Source: Verrucomicrobiales bacterium (GTDB taxonomy: Bacteria; Verrucomicrobiota; Verrucomicrobiia; Verrucomicrobiales; DEV007). From it: a DNA stretch of 49,257 nucleotides. Made by a program: the position numbers and the translations under genes. The notes under the pieces are model-generated. The model had not been told where the DNA came from. It saw nothing but the letters and a program-made list of their open reading frames with translations, and did not search any database. Shown in pieces: positions 34,333-44,065 of the stretch (position 1 is the first letter of the stretch; every line of letters starts with the position of its first letter). Location of the stretch: assembly GCA_029213195.1 (NCBI GenBank), contig JARGNI010000043.1:1-49257 (forward strand). Direction: 5' to 3'.

Positions 34333-35565
34333 ATGGAATTATTCGGGACAGCATATCGAAGTAGCTGGCCTGACGAGGCTCCATTCGGTCTCGTCCCCCT
34401 GATTACCTTCCCTCCCTCCCCGCTTTTCAGAGTTCCGAGTTTCGGAACCTGGCTTCTCGGTATGCAAACGGATTCCCATTTTCAATCGTCTTCCCTCGGG
34501 CCCTGGGGAGAACTTGAATATTTTCCGACCTTTCTGGATGCTCCGGATTCCTATTTCAGCCAGCTGCTCAGCAAGACAAAAACGCATTGGTTTTTCAGTG
34601 GAAAGAAGGAAGAGGAAGTCTTGGCCCTCTTCGAGAGATTGGGAACACCTGATCCTCACTCGGGCGTAAAGTGGATCAAAACCAATGACGGAATCCTCCT
34701 CGAACCGGAATTCGATTTCCTGGAATCCCTCACTGCGGAACAGGCAAATGGGATTTCGGCTGAAATCGTAACCAAGGCGAAACGGGGAGACCCCAGGTTG
34801 GACTATTTTACGATCGAGTGCGGGGATTATCGAATCATGACGGAAGGCCTCGACCTGCCGGAAGAACTTATTTCCTGGGTCGAATCACGCTGCTTTCGCC
34901 TGCACCAGAAAACCTTTTTTGCCTCCTCCGTCCATGCGCTCAAGCGGATATCAAACGAAGATCTTCAGCTGCGTTTCCTGAAGTCCCTCTTGCGTTGCCG
35001 CTCACTTATCGTGAGGTTGAGGATTCGTCGAGGGCAGGATCTCGAAGCCATCTCCCGTTGGTGGTCGGCTGGGCCGAATCGATGCCGATCTCTGCCTCTT
35101 CTCGAGGCAGCCCTCGAGACGCGTGGAGTCGATACGATCGACCTTTTGCACCTGCTTCCCCCGGTGCCGAGGCGCCTTCTCAACACCTATGCTCTGGAGC
35201 GGGACCGCTACCAGGACATGAGTCCGGATTGCTATTGGTCGTCGATGAATTTCTTCGAGCCGGTCATGTCGCATCGGTTCCTCGATGAAGAGTTTCCCCG
35301 CACCTACTACTTTCTCGACCGATTCGAGGTCGTGGAACCTCCCTACGAGTTTGGCGATGTGATCATGCTCCTGGATCGAGAGCAGGACCGATTCGTTCAC
35401 TCTTATGTCTATATTGCGGAAGACATCATCTATACCAAGAACGGGACAGGAAAGTTCTTTCCCTATGTGCTGATGAAAATGAGTGACATGCTGACGAGAT
35501 ACATGGAAACGGAATCCTATGAAACGGAAGTATATCGCCTGTGTGCCCAGGTTTCTGTATCATGA
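34333..35565 (+). CDS. NlpC/P60-like putative cysteine peptidase, paralogue 1
   Basis: Family not named with certainty. The C-terminal ~120 residues look like a papain-fold NlpC/P60-type domain: DCYWSSMNFF (candidate catalytic Cys), YEFGDVIMLL, and VHSYVYIAEDIIYTKNG (candidate His, the GD-H-x-YI pattern). The N-terminal two thirds (GPWGELEYF, charged helical segments, SRGVDTIDLLHLLPP-like block) is shared with the next gene. It is 410 residues from ATG 34333; the alternative ATG 34462 (MQTDSHF) starts 11 residues before the first conserved block and may be the true start, because the first 43 residues have no counterpart in the paralogue. No signal peptide. It overlaps the next gene by 4 bases. 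Confidence 0.75.
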   Translation: MELFGTAYRSSWPDEAPFGLVPLITFPPSPLFRVPSFGTWLLGMQTDSHFQSSSLGPWGELEYFPTFLDAPDSYFSQLLSKTKTHWFFSGKKEEEVLALFERLGTPDPHSGVKWIKTNDGILLEPEFDFLESLTAEQANGISAEIVTKAKRGDPRLDYFTIECGDYRIMTEGLDLPEELISWVESRCFRLHQKTFFASSVHALKRISNEDLQLRFLKSLLRCRSLIVRLRIRRGQDLEAISRWWSAGPNRCRSLPLLEAALETRGVDTIDLLHLLPPVPRRLLNTYALERDRYQDMSPDCYWSSMNFFEPVMSHRFLDEEFPRTYYFLDRFEVVEPPYEFGDVIMLLDREQDRFVHSYVYIAEDIIYTKNGTGKFFPYVLMKMSDMLTRYMETESYETEVYRLCAQVSVS

Positions 35566-36716
35566 ATACGCCGGACCTTCACAATCACTCCATTTCTGTT
35601 GGCCTTGAAGGTCCGGTTGTTCATCGATGCAAGCCAGGGCCATGGGGTGAGCTGGAGTACTACGATACCTACCTGGAAGCGCCTGACCGCCTGATCCGAC
35701 GGCTCACGATTCCTTCGCAGCAGACGGTATGGCATTTTGAAGAAATGACGGTGGATTTGATCGGGCAGGTGTTTGAGAAAGTGGGATTTTCCACAGCTCA
35801 GATTCGCCAGGCCATGGACGGGAAGCGCTGGTCAGTCAGTGGTGACCTCATTCGGATCTTTCCGACGTTTTCCCTGATCGAGTCTCTCAGTCCTTCCGTA
35901 AGGGGAAAGCTGTATCAAGTTCTTGCAAGGTCGGAGCTGAACACCATGCATCGCTATCCCATCCAGTTCGACGGCCCGGACCTTTCGAAGGTACTGGATC
36001 GAAGTTCTCTTCCGGAGAGCCTTGTGGCCCAGATCGAGTCCCTCACCTATCGAGAAGGACAGGTGGCGCTGTTCTCCGATTATCCCCTTCTTCTTCGTTT
36101 CCTGGGACATCCCGAAAAGGAGCGAAAGCTCCTTCGTATTCTCACGCGAACGCGAACCCTGATCGCCAGAATGATACTCGACAGGAAGGTAGATCTCACT
36201 TCTCTGCTGGACTATTGGGCACCGGCCCAGGACAACTTCGATTCGAGGCCGCTCATGGAGTCGGTTCTCCGTACATCCGGGGTCGATACTATCGATATCG
36301 TCCAGCTTTTTCCGCCCGGTGCGAGGAGCCAGCTCTTCACCTATCCGACCGAGGATGATTGCCTCTCCGGCAGGGCTCCTGACGGGATTTGGACGGCGAT
36401 CAATTTCTTCAATCATACCGCACTTCCCGTTTACGAAGGAACGGAGGGGTTGAAGCATCACCTTTTGAACCGGTTTCGTCCTGCTTCTGCACCGCTTCGT
36501 TTTGGTGACCTTCTGCTTCTTTCACCAGAAGGTGAATCCGAGGAATTGCCGTTTACCCATGCCTGTATCTATATTGCAGACGATTTGGTCTATACCAAGA
36601 ACAGCGCCCAGCTCATGGCTCCCTGGATCCTCTCGAAGCTTCGGGATGTCGCCAGTTATCACGTGAGAGGTGCGCGTGCCACGATCCGGCCCTATCGGAT
36701 GGCATCCCTTTGCTGA
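35562..36716 (+). CDS. NlpC/P60-like protein, paralogue 2 lacking the Cys
   Basis: A 384-residue tandem paralogue of the preceding gene, joined by an ATGA overlap that fixes the start at 35562. Shared blocks are GPWGELEYYDTYLEAPD, GVDTIDIVQLFPPGARS, the WTAINFFN segment, FGDLLLL and FTHACIYIADDLVYTKN. Where paralogue 1 has DCYW this one has DGIW, so the candidate catalytic cysteine is glycine while the histidine is kept. It may be an inactive partner or a binding subunit of paralogue 1. Function and substrate unknown; no signal peptide or transmembrane segment is evident. Confidence 0.75.
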   Translation: MNTPDLHNHSISVGLEGPVVHRCKPGPWGELEYYDTYLEAPDRLIRRLTIPSQQTVWHFEEMTVDLIGQVFEKVGFSTAQIRQAMDGKRWSVSGDLIRIFPTFSLIESLSPSVRGKLYQVLARSELNTMHRYPIQFDGPDLSKVLDRSSLPESLVAQIESLTYREGQVALFSDYPLLLRFLGHPEKERKLLRILTRTRTLIARMILDRKVDLTSLLDYWAPAQDNFDSRPLMESVLRTSGVDTIDIVQLFPPGARSQLFTYPTEDDCLSGRAPDGIWTAINFFNHTALPVYEGTEGLKHHLLNRFRPASAPLRFGDLLLLSPEGESEELPFTHACIYIADDLVYTKNSAQLMAPWILSKLRDVASYHVRGARATIRPYRMASLC

Positions 36717-36872
36717 GGCGCGATCGGCGATCGACCCAGCGTTTGGCAACAAGCGTTCGCCAGAAGGAGACTGCTTACGAGAACTCGGAAGCCCTACTCC
36801 GCTATCGGATTCGAGAAAGGCAGCAGTGTGCTGCCATGATCCAGGAGATACCAAGGCAGCGGGAATCGCCGT

Positions 36873-38306
36873 TCAAGCGAGGATTTCCTTCATGACATGC
36901 CCATGTACATCTGTCAGGCGCATGTCGCGACCGCTGAAGCGGAAGGTGCTCTTGGTGTGCTCGACCCCGAGAAGATGGAGCATCGTAGCGTGGAGATCGT
37001 GAATCTCATACCGATCCCGAACGGCCTTGTAGCCCCATTCATCGGTCTCGCCGACCGATGCACCTCCCTTGGTTCCGCCCCCTGCCATCCAGACGGTGAA
37101 ACCGAAGGGATTGTGGTCGCGACCGTCACCTCCCTGGGCAAACGGAGTTCGGCCGAACTCACCGGCCCAGACAACGAGAGTGGACTCGAGCATGCCAAGA
37201 CGCTTCAAATCGGTGATCAGAGCAGCGATAGGTTGATCCACCGTCTGGCAGTTCTTGTTGTGACCCTCGACGAGCTTGTTGTGCTGATCCCAGCGATCCC
37301 CATTTCCGCCTGGGCAGGTCAGTTCGATGAAGCGGACCCCTCGTTGAACGAGGCGCCGTGCGAGCAGGCACTGAAGACCGAAGGTCTGGGTGTTCTTGAA
37401 ATCGGCTTCGAGCCCATACATCTTCTTCACGGTATCGGACTCGCCGGTCAGATCCATCAGGTCGGGCACTGCCGTCTGCATCCGGAAGGCGGTTTCGTAG
37501 TTCTGAATCGCGGCCTCGACCTGGGGGTCGGGGAGTCGTGCATCGAGAGTTGCGACATCGAGATCGCGAAGGAGATTCAGTTTCTCCTGCTGCTGCTCCG
37601 ACGTCTTTTCCCGGGGATGAATATTGGCAATGGGTTGTGACTTTGGCAGGAAGACCGACCCCTGGTAGGCTGCGGGGAGAAACCCGGACCCAAAGCAGTC
37701 GAGACCTCCAGGAGGAATGAGGCCGCCATTGAGGACGACAAATCCGGGTAGGTTTTCATTCTCCGAGCCCAGGCCATAGCCGGTCCAGGCTCCCATGCTG
37801 GGGCGTCCCTGGAAGGGGCTCCCGGTGTGGAGAAAGTAGTTCGCAAAAGTGTGCTCCGAGAACTTGGAGGTCATGGACTTCACGAAGGCGATTTCATCGA
37901 TGACTTCCTTCCTCGCGATGTGAGGAAAGAGGTCGCTGACCCAGTTCCCGCTTTCGCCCCGCTGCTTGAACTCCCACTGCGACTGGAGAACCTTGCCGAC
38001 GTTGTCGAACTGGGTCGGGGCCAGCTCCCCGATGACTTCCCTTGGATCCTGGCCGTTGTACTTGGAGAGGAGCGGCTTGTAGTCGAAAGTGTCGACATGG
38101 GAGGGCCCTCCATCCATGTAGAGAAAGATCACATTCTTTGCCCGAGGAGCGAAGTGCGGAGTCTTCGGTGCAAGGGGATTGCTGATTGCGGCGCGGGATT
38201 GCTCGGCAAGGAGGGCCTGCAAGGCGACGCTGCCAAAGCCCATTCCGCATCCCTTGAGAAGGTCACGTCGCGAGTAGGGTCGATCCTGAAAATTTCTGCA
38301 GTGCAT
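36873..38306 (-). CDS. Tat-exported DUF1501 protein
   Basis: 477-residue DUF1501 protein with an alkaline-phosphatase/sulfatase-like fold. The twin-arginine signal SRRDLLKG (Arg13, Arg14) followed by GFGSVALQALLAEQ implies folded export to the periplasm. Core blocks are VIFLYMDGGPSHVDTFDYKP, SKFSEHTFANYFLHTGSPF, RPSMGAWTGYGLGSEN, RFIELTCPGG, LVVWAGEFGRTPF and the C-terminal IHDLHATMLHLLGVEH and RDMRLTDVHG. In PVC bacteria it almost always pairs with a DUF1549/DUF1553 protein, as here: the partner ends 5 bp before this gene starts. The biochemical role is not established; a role in polysaccharide use is often suggested. Confidence 0.93.
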   Translation of the reverse strand: MHCRNFQDRPYSRRDLLKGCGMGFGSVALQALLAEQSRAAISNPLAPKTPHFAPRAKNVIFLYMDGGPSHVDTFDYKPLLSKYNGQDPREVIGELAPTQFDNVGKVLQSQWEFKQRGESGNWVSDLFPHIARKEVIDEIAFVKSMTSKFSEHTFANYFLHTGSPFQGRPSMGAWTGYGLGSENENLPGFVVLNGGLIPPGGLDCFGSGFLPAAYQGSVFLPKSQPIANIHPREKTSEQQQEKLNLLRDLDVATLDARLPDPQVEAAIQNYETAFRMQTAVPDLMDLTGESDTVKKMYGLEADFKNTQTFGLQCLLARRLVQRGVRFIELTCPGGNGDRWDQHNKLVEGHNKNCQTVDQPIAALITDLKRLGMLESTLVVWAGEFGRTPFAQGGDGRDHNPFGFTVWMAGGGTKGGASVGETDEWGYKAVRDRYEIHDLHATMLHLLGVEHTKSTFRFSGRDMRLTDVHGHVMKEILA

Positions 38307-38311
38307 AGCTA

Positions 38312-41140
38312 CTAGGGGATAAAGATAAACTCCTTCTTGTTAATCGCGACATGAACGAGACTGGTCCAGGTCTCGAGTGGGCTGTTCTCGGTTTGAGATG
38401 CGAGGAAAGACTGGACTCGGTTTTTCTCCTGCTCCGTCGGTTTCCGAGAAAGTGCCATCTCGAAGAGACGCGTGAGCCGCGCTTCCTCGTTCGGTGCCTC
38501 TGCGAGCAGGCGCTTCGCCCAGATCTGGCTTTGTTCGGCGACGAAGGGATCGTTCATGAGAACGAGTGCCTGGGCCGGAACATTGGAAACGCTCCTCCTC
38601 CCTTTTGGTCCGAAGGGGCTGGGGACATCGAAAGTGAGCATGAAAGGAGAGAGGAAATTTCGATAGATCGCGCCATAGACACTGCGACGACCGGCACCGT
38701 CGACCGGACCGCTAGCCTTGCCGCCGCGACCCGTCATGAACGGAGTGCGATGGGTGGGAATTGATGGGCCATACTGTTTTGGATCGAGCCTTCCTGACAC
38801 AGCAAGAATGAAATCGCGGATCGCCTCGCCGGTGAGGCGTTTCACCGGCATGCGGGAGAGGAGGGTATTGGATGGGTCCGCCTCGGCCAGCGTCTCGGGA
38901 GAAAGGTCCGGGTGAGGGCTGGAGGACTGCCGGTAGGTCGAGGAGAGGACCAATTGTCGTATCGTGCTCTTGATCGACCAGCCATTCGCAACCAAGTCCG
39001 AGGCGAGCCAATCGAGAAGCTCGGGGTGACTGGCTGGGCGCCCCATGGGACCGAAGTCATCAACCGTTGGGACAAGACCCGTTCCGAACAGGTGGTGCCA
39101 GATTCGATTCACAAGAACGCGGGAGGTGAGAGGATTCGATGGGCGCGTGATCTCCTCCGCGAGAAAAAGTCGATCTCCGGTCCGGCCCCCGAGGGCTTCG
39201 AGAGTGCGAGGAGGCACCACTTCTCCAAGGCTGCGAGGACTGCCCCGGACGTAGACATGGGCTTTCTCGGGGGTTCCCTCGGCCATGGCGACGGCGTAGC
39301 GTGGAGCTGGGAGGCTGGCGGCGAGAGAAGCTCCTTCCGCGACAAGTTCCTTGGCCTTCTCGGGAAGGGGTGTGGTGGAAAGGTCTTTCTCCCCCTCCTC
39401 GATCCTGGGAGGGCTGCCCGAGAAGCGGATCTCATCGAGGATCAGCGTCCCTTCTCCTGGATCGATGAATTCGAGATACGCCTTGTGGCCTACATACTTG
39501 TTGATATTCCCGGCCAGGGACTTCCACTGGAACTCTCCTTTTGTGTCGAGTTTCTCATCGTGCGTGCCCCGGAAAAGGAGGGCGTTGAACCGCGCCATCT
39601 GGTAGTTGTCGATAATCAGTCGGACCTTTGCTCCCTGCCCCTTGGCCAGGATGTGGATCTGATTGGACTCGATCGTGAAGGTGGGGGATCGGAGAATGCC
39701 GACCTGCTCTTTTCCGAAGAGACCACTGTCGACTGTCCCGGGTCGAGACCTGGGGTAGTCTTCTTCAAAGCGGATGCCTGATTTCTCTCCGGTGGGGGCA
39801 AAAGCGTAGCCGGTGGTGGTCCAGCCCTCGGGCAGGGTGTTGCCTGAAAAATCTTCCCATACTTCTCCATCGTCCGAAGGGAGCGCAGTCGCGTCAGCAC
39901 CTGGATCGCTCAGCATCTGATCCGCTTCCCTTCGCAGGCCTTCCAGCTTCTCCCGGGTCGTCTCACGGACTCGCCCCACATCCAGAGGCATCTCCTGGCG
40001 CGCGCTGCCGTGAAGGTAGGCGGTCATTGCGTAATAGTCCGCGGTGGAGATGGCATCGAATTTGTGATCGTGACATCGCGCGCAAGAGACGGTCAGCCCG
40101 AGGAAGGATTTCCCAAAGACGTCGATCTGGTTGTCCATGATGTCGGCTTCATTCGCAAGTACATCGGTGGGCGCGTGAGTGGCCTCGTGGAAGTACCAGA
40201 ATCCCGTTCCGAGGATGGATTCGTTGAACTTCTCCGTTGGGTGGCGTCTCGGGTTTTCGATGAGGTCTCCTGCGATGTGTTCTTTCACGAAGAGATCGTA
40301 GGGGACGTCGGCATTGAAGGCGCGGATGAGGTAGTCCCGATACTCGTGGGCGCCGGCAATCGGATAATCAAACTCGTGTCCGTAGGTTTCTGCGTAGCGG
40401 ACCAGGTCCATCCAATGGCGCGCCCACTTTTCCCCGAAGTGGGGAGAGGCAAGGAGCTCGTCGACAACTCTGGAAAAGGCTTCCGGGGTTTCATCGGCGA
40501 GGAAGGACTCCAACTGCGCCACGGTGGGAGGCAGCCCTATCAGGTCGAAGTAGACGCGACGCAGCCAGGCGTTTTTCTCGGCCGGAGGTGCAGGTCGCAA
40601 TCCGGCCTCCTCGATCCCAGCGAGAATAAAGTGATCGGGCCCTGTCTCGGGCCAATTCGTGTTTTCGATCTTCGGGAAGTCGGGGTTGGTGACGGGACGC
40701 CAACTCCAGTGCTGCTCGAATCGTTTCTGCAGATCAAAGGATTCCTCCTTCTTTTCGCCACGTTGAGGCACGGGTTCTTCCGGCCAAGGGGCGCCGTTCG
40801 CGATCCATTGTTCGAACTTGGCAACGATCTCGGAACTCAGCTTCTCCTTGGGAGGCATCTGGAGGTCCTCGTTTCCATAGCGGATGGATTCGATCAACAA
40901 GCTCGCCTCGACGTCGCCTGGAGTGATCGCAGGTCCGGTTTCTCCGCCCGCCAGCAAGTGTTCGCGATGGTCCAGCTGGAGGCCGCCCTTGAGCTTCTTT
41001 GCGTCGGCTGCGTGACACGAGTAGCATTTCTCCGCGAGGACAGGACGAATCTCTTTTTCAAAAAACTCCAGCGATTCATTGGCTTCCATTCGGGGAAGAA
41101 GCGCAGCGAGCAGAATTAGGATGGGGGAAAGCAATCTCAT
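38312..41140 (-). CDS. Cytochrome-c DUF1549/DUF1553 (PSD1) protein
   Basis: 942-residue secreted protein. From ATG 41140 it has a signal peptide (MRLLSPILILLAALLPRMEANES). Next is a planctomycete-type cytochrome c domain with one haem site, CYSCH (39-43), and LQMPPKEKLS near the axial Met. It then has DUF1549 (~135-345, MDLVRYAETYGHEFDYPIAGAHEYRDYLI and SCARCHDHKFD, a second CxxCH, within it), a jelly-roll LamG-like insert (~450-570), and DUF1553 (~650-900, RPSNPLTSRVLVNRIWHHLFG, LDWLASDLVANGWSIK). It is translated with DUF1501 and probably forms a periplasmic redox or glycan-processing system. An upstream in-frame extension to 41269 has no signal peptide and is not preferred. Confidence 0.92.
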   Translation of the reverse strand: MRLLSPILILLAALLPRMEANESLEFFEKEIRPVLAEKCYSCHAADAKKLKGGLQLDHREHLLAGGETGPAITPGDVEASLLIESIRYGNEDLQMPPKEKLSSEIVAKFEQWIANGAPWPEEPVPQRGEKKEESFDLQKRFEQHWSWRPVTNPDFPKIENTNWPETGPDHFILAGIEEAGLRPAPPAEKNAWLRRVYFDLIGLPPTVAQLESFLADETPEAFSRVVDELLASPHFGEKWARHWMDLVRYAETYGHEFDYPIAGAHEYRDYLIRAFNADVPYDLFVKEHIAGDLIENPRRHPTEKFNESILGTGFWYFHEATHAPTDVLANEADIMDNQIDVFGKSFLGLTVSCARCHDHKFDAISTADYYAMTAYLHGSARQEMPLDVGRVRETTREKLEGLRREADQMLSDPGADATALPSDDGEVWEDFSGNTLPEGWTTTGYAFAPTGEKSGIRFEEDYPRSRPGTVDSGLFGKEQVGILRSPTFTIESNQIHILAKGQGAKVRLIIDNYQMARFNALLFRGTHDEKLDTKGEFQWKSLAGNINKYVGHKAYLEFIDPGEGTLILDEIRFSGSPPRIEEGEKDLSTTPLPEKAKELVAEGASLAASLPAPRYAVAMAEGTPEKAHVYVRGSPRSLGEVVPPRTLEALGGRTGDRLFLAEEITRPSNPLTSRVLVNRIWHHLFGTGLVPTVDDFGPMGRPASHPELLDWLASDLVANGWSIKSTIRQLVLSSTYRQSSSPHPDLSPETLAEADPSNTLLSRMPVKRLTGEAIRDFILAVSGRLDPKQYGPSIPTHRTPFMTGRGGKASGPVDGAGRRSVYGAIYRNFLSPFMLTFDVPSPFGPKGRRSVSNVPAQALVLMNDPFVAEQSQIWAKRLLAEAPNEEARLTRLFEMALSRKPTEQEKNRVQSFLASQTENSPLETWTSLVHVAINKKEFIFIP

Positions 41141-41366
41141 TGCAAGGGAGGCTCCGCGGAGTGGTTTCCGCAAAGAGAATACGATATTCGCCGATTCTGC
41201 GGATGGAGATCGCGCAATCATGGAGATTTTGGCTTCCTTGCCGCAATTCCGCCATACCTCTCCGGCCAATTCGAACCGGAGGGGGGAGAGAAAACGTGCA
41301 CAACTTTGTGCGAAGGGCTTCGGGCGATTTCCTCTCCGGGGGGCGCGCTTTCACCCGGGTTCAGCA

Positions 41367-41747
41367 TCAACCTCGATAGCCTCCGAGGAAGGTGCCGACG
41401 CACTCCTCGTTCGGAATCGCCCAGATCAGATCGATGCCGCCATCGGCAATTTCTGGAAAGGAAATCCACAGGAGAAGGTGGTTCTCCACGGAACGGGCGG
41501 CAGAAACAACGATCTTGTCGGAGAGCGGCTTGAGAAACTTTTCCACTGCTCGCCTTGTTTTTGGCGTCACATTTTCTACAAACTCCACGTCGGCCTTCGT
41601 AGCGAGGGTGAGTTGGTTCTCCAGTGGCAGTTGGAGATTTTTTCGCGCGGACGCCGAGAGCTCTTTCAGAACGAGTTCCTCGCCTACCAGTGGCGCGGTA
41701 GTAAGAAAAAGAAGGATTACGAGAGTGAAGAGCGGACTTGCTTTCAT
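41367..41747 (-). CDS. Small secreted hypothetical protein
   Basis: 126 residues with a convincing signal peptide (MKASPLFTLVILLFLTTAPLVGEE). The mature part is amphipathic and slightly basic (LSASARKNLQLPLENQLTLATKADVEFVENVTPKTRRAVEKFL) with two hydrophobic strands. I recognise no family. It stands alone between the PSD1 gene and the prolyl oligopeptidase gene on the same strand. The 226 bases on the PSD1 side (41141-41366) hold no gene I can support. Confidence 0.6.
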   Translation of the reverse strand: MKASPLFTLVILLFLTTAPLVGEELVLKELSASARKNLQLPLENQLTLATKADVEFVENVTPKTRRAVEKFLKPLSDKIVVSAARSVENHLLLWISFPEIADGGIDLIWAIPNEECVGTFLGGYRG

Positions 41748-41828
41748 GACGGATTGAACCGCGACGAGTCCTCTTCTTAGAAAAGACTGGGGAATTCGCA
41801 GCTTACCGGTTCGTCCAGGTGCCTCGTT

Positions 41829-41860
41829 GGGCGAGTCCGAAGACTTTTCCTCACTCGCCC
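41829..41860 (-). terminator. Hairpin overlapping the prolyl oligopeptidase stop
   Basis: GGGCGAGT (41829-41836) and ACTCGCCC (41853-41860) form a perfect 8-bp stem with a 16-base loop. The right arm includes the stop codon (41851-41853) of the prolyl oligopeptidase. No T-tract follows, so terminator strength is doubtful. Confidence 0.4.
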
Positions 41861-44001
41861 TTCAATTGCCGAGCCAGGTAAACATATTCCAGCGCGGTGC
41901 GCTTGGCTCGTTCGTTCTGGTTCGCCGCGGCGGAGTGGCCTCCATCGATGTTCTCGTAGTAGTAGAAAGGGAGGTTGGCTTCCTCGAAGAGAATCGCCAT
42001 CTTGCGGGCGTGACCCGGGTGGACGCGATCGTCCTTGGTCGAAGTCACGAAAAACGGAACAGGGTATTTTTTCTCGGGATCGAAGTTGTGATAGGGCGAG
42101 ATCTTCTCGAGAAAAGCTCGCTCTTCAGGAACCTCCGGAGAGCCATATTCATCGACCCAGGAAGCACCGGCGAGAAGCAGGTGATAGCGGAGCATGTCGA
42201 GCAAAGGAACCTGGACGACGACGGCATTCCAGAGATCGGGACGCTGGTTCAGCATCACTCCCATGAGTAGGCCTCCGTTCGAACCTCCCATGATCCCGAG
42301 ATGTTTCGGAGAGGTGAGTCCGGAATCGATGACATCCTCGGCGACCGCGATGAAATCATCGTAGATTCGTTGACGATTGGTCTTCAACCCTGCCTGGTGC
42401 CAGGCCGGACCAAACTCTCCTCCACCCCGGATATTGGCGAGAATGTAGGCGCCGCCTTCTTCCAGCCAGAGTTTTCCGGTCGTGCCGCGGTATCCCGGAC
42501 GCATTGAAACCTGGAAACCGCCATAGCTGTAGAGAAGGGTGGGGGTTTTCCCGTTCAGTTCGACGCCTTCCCGGTGAACCACGAAATAGGGAACCCGAGT
42601 GCCATCCTGGGACGTGGCGAACTGCTGCTGCACGACCAGTCCTTCGGCATCGAACTTGGGAGGGAGAGACTTCAGCGTCTTGATCTCACCCGAGACGGTG
42701 TCGTATTCGAGGAGAGAATCGGGTGTCAGGAAATCTTCGTAGTTGAGGAAAACGATCGTTTCTTCTTCGTCTGCAAAGGCGATGCCTGTCTGCCCCGAGC
42801 CGGGAAGCTCGATCGCCTTGGTCGTCCAGTTTCCCCCCTCGCGTTCGAGTCGCAGGATTTTTCCGACCACGTTTTCATTGATCGAGAGAAGAGCGGTACC
42901 CTTGGCGACGGTGACGTAGTTGACCGCCTGCGTTTCATCGGGGCGGAAGACCAGTTGGACCTCGGGAAGTTCGCCCGAATCGAGGAATGCTTCGAAGTCG
43001 AAGGCCACGAGATCGCCATTCTGAAAGTCGACGCCCTGACCTTCCGGTTTCCAATCCTGTTTCAGGGATATGAGGAGCTGATCTTCGTAGAGTCCGTTGA
43101 GTGAAGCCTTGGGGGGCAGGGGGTAGGCGACGGGATCGGAGCCATCGTTTTTCAGCAGCCAGTAGGTCGAGGTGAAAAAGGTATCAGCTTCCTCGGCATG
43201 CTCGATGATGCGCCCATCCTCCATTTCGAGAGTAAAGGGCCAGACGGAAACATCCTCGGGGTCGACCTCGATCACGGTTTTCGCTTCCTCCAGCGGAGTT
43301 CCACGCTTCCAGCGCTTCAGGATGCGGGCATAGCCCGACTCGGTGAGGGATCCTTCCCCCCAGTCCGTCCCGATGAGGATGGTGTCCGAATCGACCCAGG
43401 CTGAGCTTTGCTTGGCTTCCGGAGTGACGAATCCATCCTCGACGAACTCCTGTTTCTCGAGATCGAATTCGCGGCGAATCACAGCGTCTTTTCCGCCGTC
43501 CGAGAGCGCTACCAGGGTGTAGTAGCGATCTTCTTTCTTGTCATGAAAGGTGCGTGCGCCCTTGAAGACCCAGTTCTTGTCTTCCTCCTCGGCGAGTTGG
43601 TCGAAATTGAGTACGGTCTCCCATTCCGGATCCTCCGTCGCGTAGCTTTCCCGAGAAGTTCGTCTCCAAAGTCCACGGACATTCTCTTCGTCCTGCCAGA
43701 AATTGTAGACGTACTCGCCACGGATCCTTCCGTAGGGAATGCGCTCTTTCGAAGTCAGGATCTCGAGAGCCTCTTCTTCGTATTTCGAATACCGAGGATC
43801 GGATTGTAGCTCGGTCAGGGTTTGTTCGTTCTGAGTGGTGACCCATTCGAGAGCGGCTTCTCCTTCCACCTCCTCCAGCCAGAGGTGGGGGTCATCGGCG
43901 GGGGAACCTGGGGAGCTTTCCTGTGACATGGCGCAGAACGGAAAAAGAGAAAAGAGAACCAGCGCGAGGACAGGGGACTTCGAAATGTTGGGGGCGATCA
44001 T
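41851..44001 (-). CDS. Secreted prolyl oligopeptidase (S9A family)
   Basis: Serine peptidase cleaving after proline in short peptides. It has an N-terminal signal peptide (ISKSPVLALVLFSLFPFCAMSQ), a short N-terminal arm (DDPHLWLEEVEGEAALEWV), a beta-propeller (~90-450) and an alpha/beta-hydrolase domain (~460-716). The catalytic triad is in place: Ser574 in GGSNGG, Asp657/658 in TKDDRVHP and His689 in DGGHSAAAN. 716 residues is normal for the family. It is probably periplasmic, where it could feed proline-containing peptides to the cytoplasmic M24 and DUF885 peptidases, but it is not in their operon. Confidence 0.94.
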   Translation of the reverse strand: MIAPNISKSPVLALVLFSLFPFCAMSQESSPGSPADDPHLWLEEVEGEAALEWVTTQNEQTLTELQSDPRYSKYEEEALEILTSKERIPYGRIRGEYVYNFWQDEENVRGLWRRTSRESYATEDPEWETVLNFDQLAEEEDKNWVFKGARTFHDKKEDRYYTLVALSDGGKDAVIRREFDLEKQEFVEDGFVTPEAKQSSAWVDSDTILIGTDWGEGSLTESGYARILKRWKRGTPLEEAKTVIEVDPEDVSVWPFTLEMEDGRIIEHAEEADTFFTSTYWLLKNDGSDPVAYPLPPKASLNGLYEDQLLISLKQDWKPEGQGVDFQNGDLVAFDFEAFLDSGELPEVQLVFRPDETQAVNYVTVAKGTALLSINENVVGKILRLEREGGNWTTKAIELPGSGQTGIAFADEEETIVFLNYEDFLTPDSLLEYDTVSGEIKTLKSLPPKFDAEGLVVQQQFATSQDGTRVPYFVVHREGVELNGKTPTLLYSYGGFQVSMRPGYRGTTGKLWLEEGGAYILANIRGGGEFGPAWHQAGLKTNRQRIYDDFIAVAEDVIDSGLTSPKHLGIMGGSNGGLLMGVMLNQRPDLWNAVVVQVPLLDMLRYHLLLAGASWVDEYGSPEVPEERAFLEKISPYHNFDPEKKYPVPFFVTSTKDDRVHPGHARKMAILFEEANLPFYYYENIDGGHSAAANQNERAKRTALEYVYLARQLKGE

Positions 44002-44065
44002 GAAAGTGCGCAGTGCTTGCGGTGGTGAGAAGCGAGAAAAGGAATCGGTTTCGCGGAAGGAAATA

